Source: Prostheceraeus crozeri
Lineage: Eukaryota; Platyhelminthes; Polycladida; Euryleptidae
DNA length: 64,000 nucleotides
Assembly: GCA_907163375.1 (NCBI GenBank)
Contig: CAJQUW010001401.1
Span: 1-64,000 of the forward strand
Reading direction: 5' to 3'
A program made the translations under genes and the position numbers. Shown here piece by piece: positions 62,926 to 64,000 of this stretch; position 1 is the first letter of the stretch; each line of letters opens with the position of its first letter. The notes below the pieces were generated by a model, which worked only from the letters and a program-made list of their open reading frames with translations, was not told the origin of the DNA and made no database searches.

Positions 62926-64000
62926 TATTCCACAACCGCAAAAAGAAGGGAACTTTTGAATTTTAATTCATATTTCTGTTTTTTAACAAAATCGTCTGTG
63001 TCACTTAGGCTTCATCAGAATTCTCAAATGTTCAATTTACATTGATTATCAATGAAGTCATATCTTCATTTACAATACTTCTTTTGAAGCCTCGTACAGG
63101 ATTTCAGATCCCCAAATTTCCATATCGAAAAGGAAGAGTCAGTGTAATCTACATCTAAGTCAGCAGCCTTCCTGCTGATGAATTTTGTTCTACAAGCGGT
63201 TGAAAATGTTTCTTTATGTCCACAATCGTTGGTTGTCTAAATGACTAGCGATGACATAAGCCTCGATCGTATACCTGCAATAATATGCAAAGCCCTTAGA
63301 ACAGGGGTTCCTAACCTTTCAAAGTTTCACTACCACTTGAGATCTTACACGTTCGCCGCGTGCCACTTCGATTCAAAGAAACTCTTTTTATGTAAGGAAA
63401 CATATAATTCTTTTTTATTTAATCTATGTTTCGAGAAATCGATCTCTAAAGATCACGTAGATATCTACAGGCTGTCCCAGATGTCTCTACGAATTTCATT
63501 TTTATTTTACAAGAAAACTAATAATGATACAGACATGAATCAAGTTTTATTTTGAAAAGCAGACATGGGAGATTTGTTTGATATATGCCCGGCTGCTTAA
63601 ATGGTTTACTTTTCTTTTTTTCATTGGGGCAAAGTTATCACTGTTTTTCGATAGATTCTGTAATAATAATGATTGTATTGTTATCCAATCGAGTGATGTT
63701 CTTCATTGATCAACGCCTGAAATATCTATGGTAATTTCTATCACACAACATTTGAAAGTTGTTTTCTACTTATTAGCTTATTATTCAGGTGTCGAGTCAT
63801 TGTCCGATATCTTCATTTTGAAAAATCTCGACAAAATTTTCAAATAACTGTTCTTTTACTGGATTCACTGTGGTTCGTACTGTGCTCTGACGAGATGGAT
63901 AACTCTGTACGCGCTCGCATTATTTGACTGTATTACTCATCTGGTTGCTCTCCAACTGCTACCTTGCGTGCGTATAAGAAGGAAACTAACTGGTGAACGG
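62926..64000. other. Window end, no gene recognised; possible hAT terminus at about 63301
   Basis: The bases CAGGGGTTCCTAACCTTT at about 63302 look like the outer end of a hAT element, but the other end would be outside the window. Nothing else supportable. Confidence 0.4.

Overview
The window looks like nuclear DNA of a multicellular animal, probably an aquatic invertebrate. It has intron-bearing transposase genes, Tc1, Tigger, piggyBac, hAT and non-LTR retrotransposon remains, AT-rich intergenic DNA, and two integrated Polinton/Maverick (adintovirus-like) elements. I see no ordinary host gene that I can defend. The host group is an inference.

Region 1 (1-7269) is the inner part and one end of Polinton copy 1. 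It ends in a terminal inverted repeat at 7269 and continues beyond base 1. Region 2 (7270-11325) is a spacer with a dead Tc1 transposase. Region 3 (11326-29844) is Polinton copy 2, complete at both ends: about 18.5 kb, terminal inverted repeats, and a 6-bp target duplication AAAACT. It carries protein-primed DNA polymerase B, an integrase, an adenain-like protease, an FtsK/HerA-like packaging ATPase, hexon-like and penton-like capsid proteins, a parvovirus-type phospholipase A2 domain, a fibre-like coiled-coil protein, hydrophobic small virion-type proteins and a possible sliding clamp. Together these form a virus-like genome that replicates, packages and integrates itself. Copies 1 and 2 lie head to head and are nearly identical where they overlap, but both have broken polymerase genes.

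Region 4 (29851-50000) holds three related piggyBac-like elements, each flanked by TTAA. They share terminal bases, but each carries its own palindromic motif repeated at the same sub-terminal spacing. A Tigger element is nested in the third, and a hAT fossil lies between the second and third. Region 5 (50000-64000) holds two non-autonomous hAT elements with perfect 8-bp target duplications and a decayed non-LTR retrotransposon.

The most unusual signal is a family of very short hairpin elements spread through the Polintons only. Their stems close a GNA-type triloop (for example GGGCGAAGCCC, GAACCGAAGGTTC, GGAGCGAAGCTCC, GACATCGGAGATGTC). They usually come in pairs as double hairpins and sit in frame inside genes, where they are translated as motifs such as RTEGSRASP. 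They also sit in the terminal repeats and at stop codons. Comparing the two Polinton copies shows several present in one copy and absent from the other, with lengths in multiples of three and short flanking duplications (ATATA, TTA, AAAG). This is what mobile in-frame palindromic mini-elements would look like.
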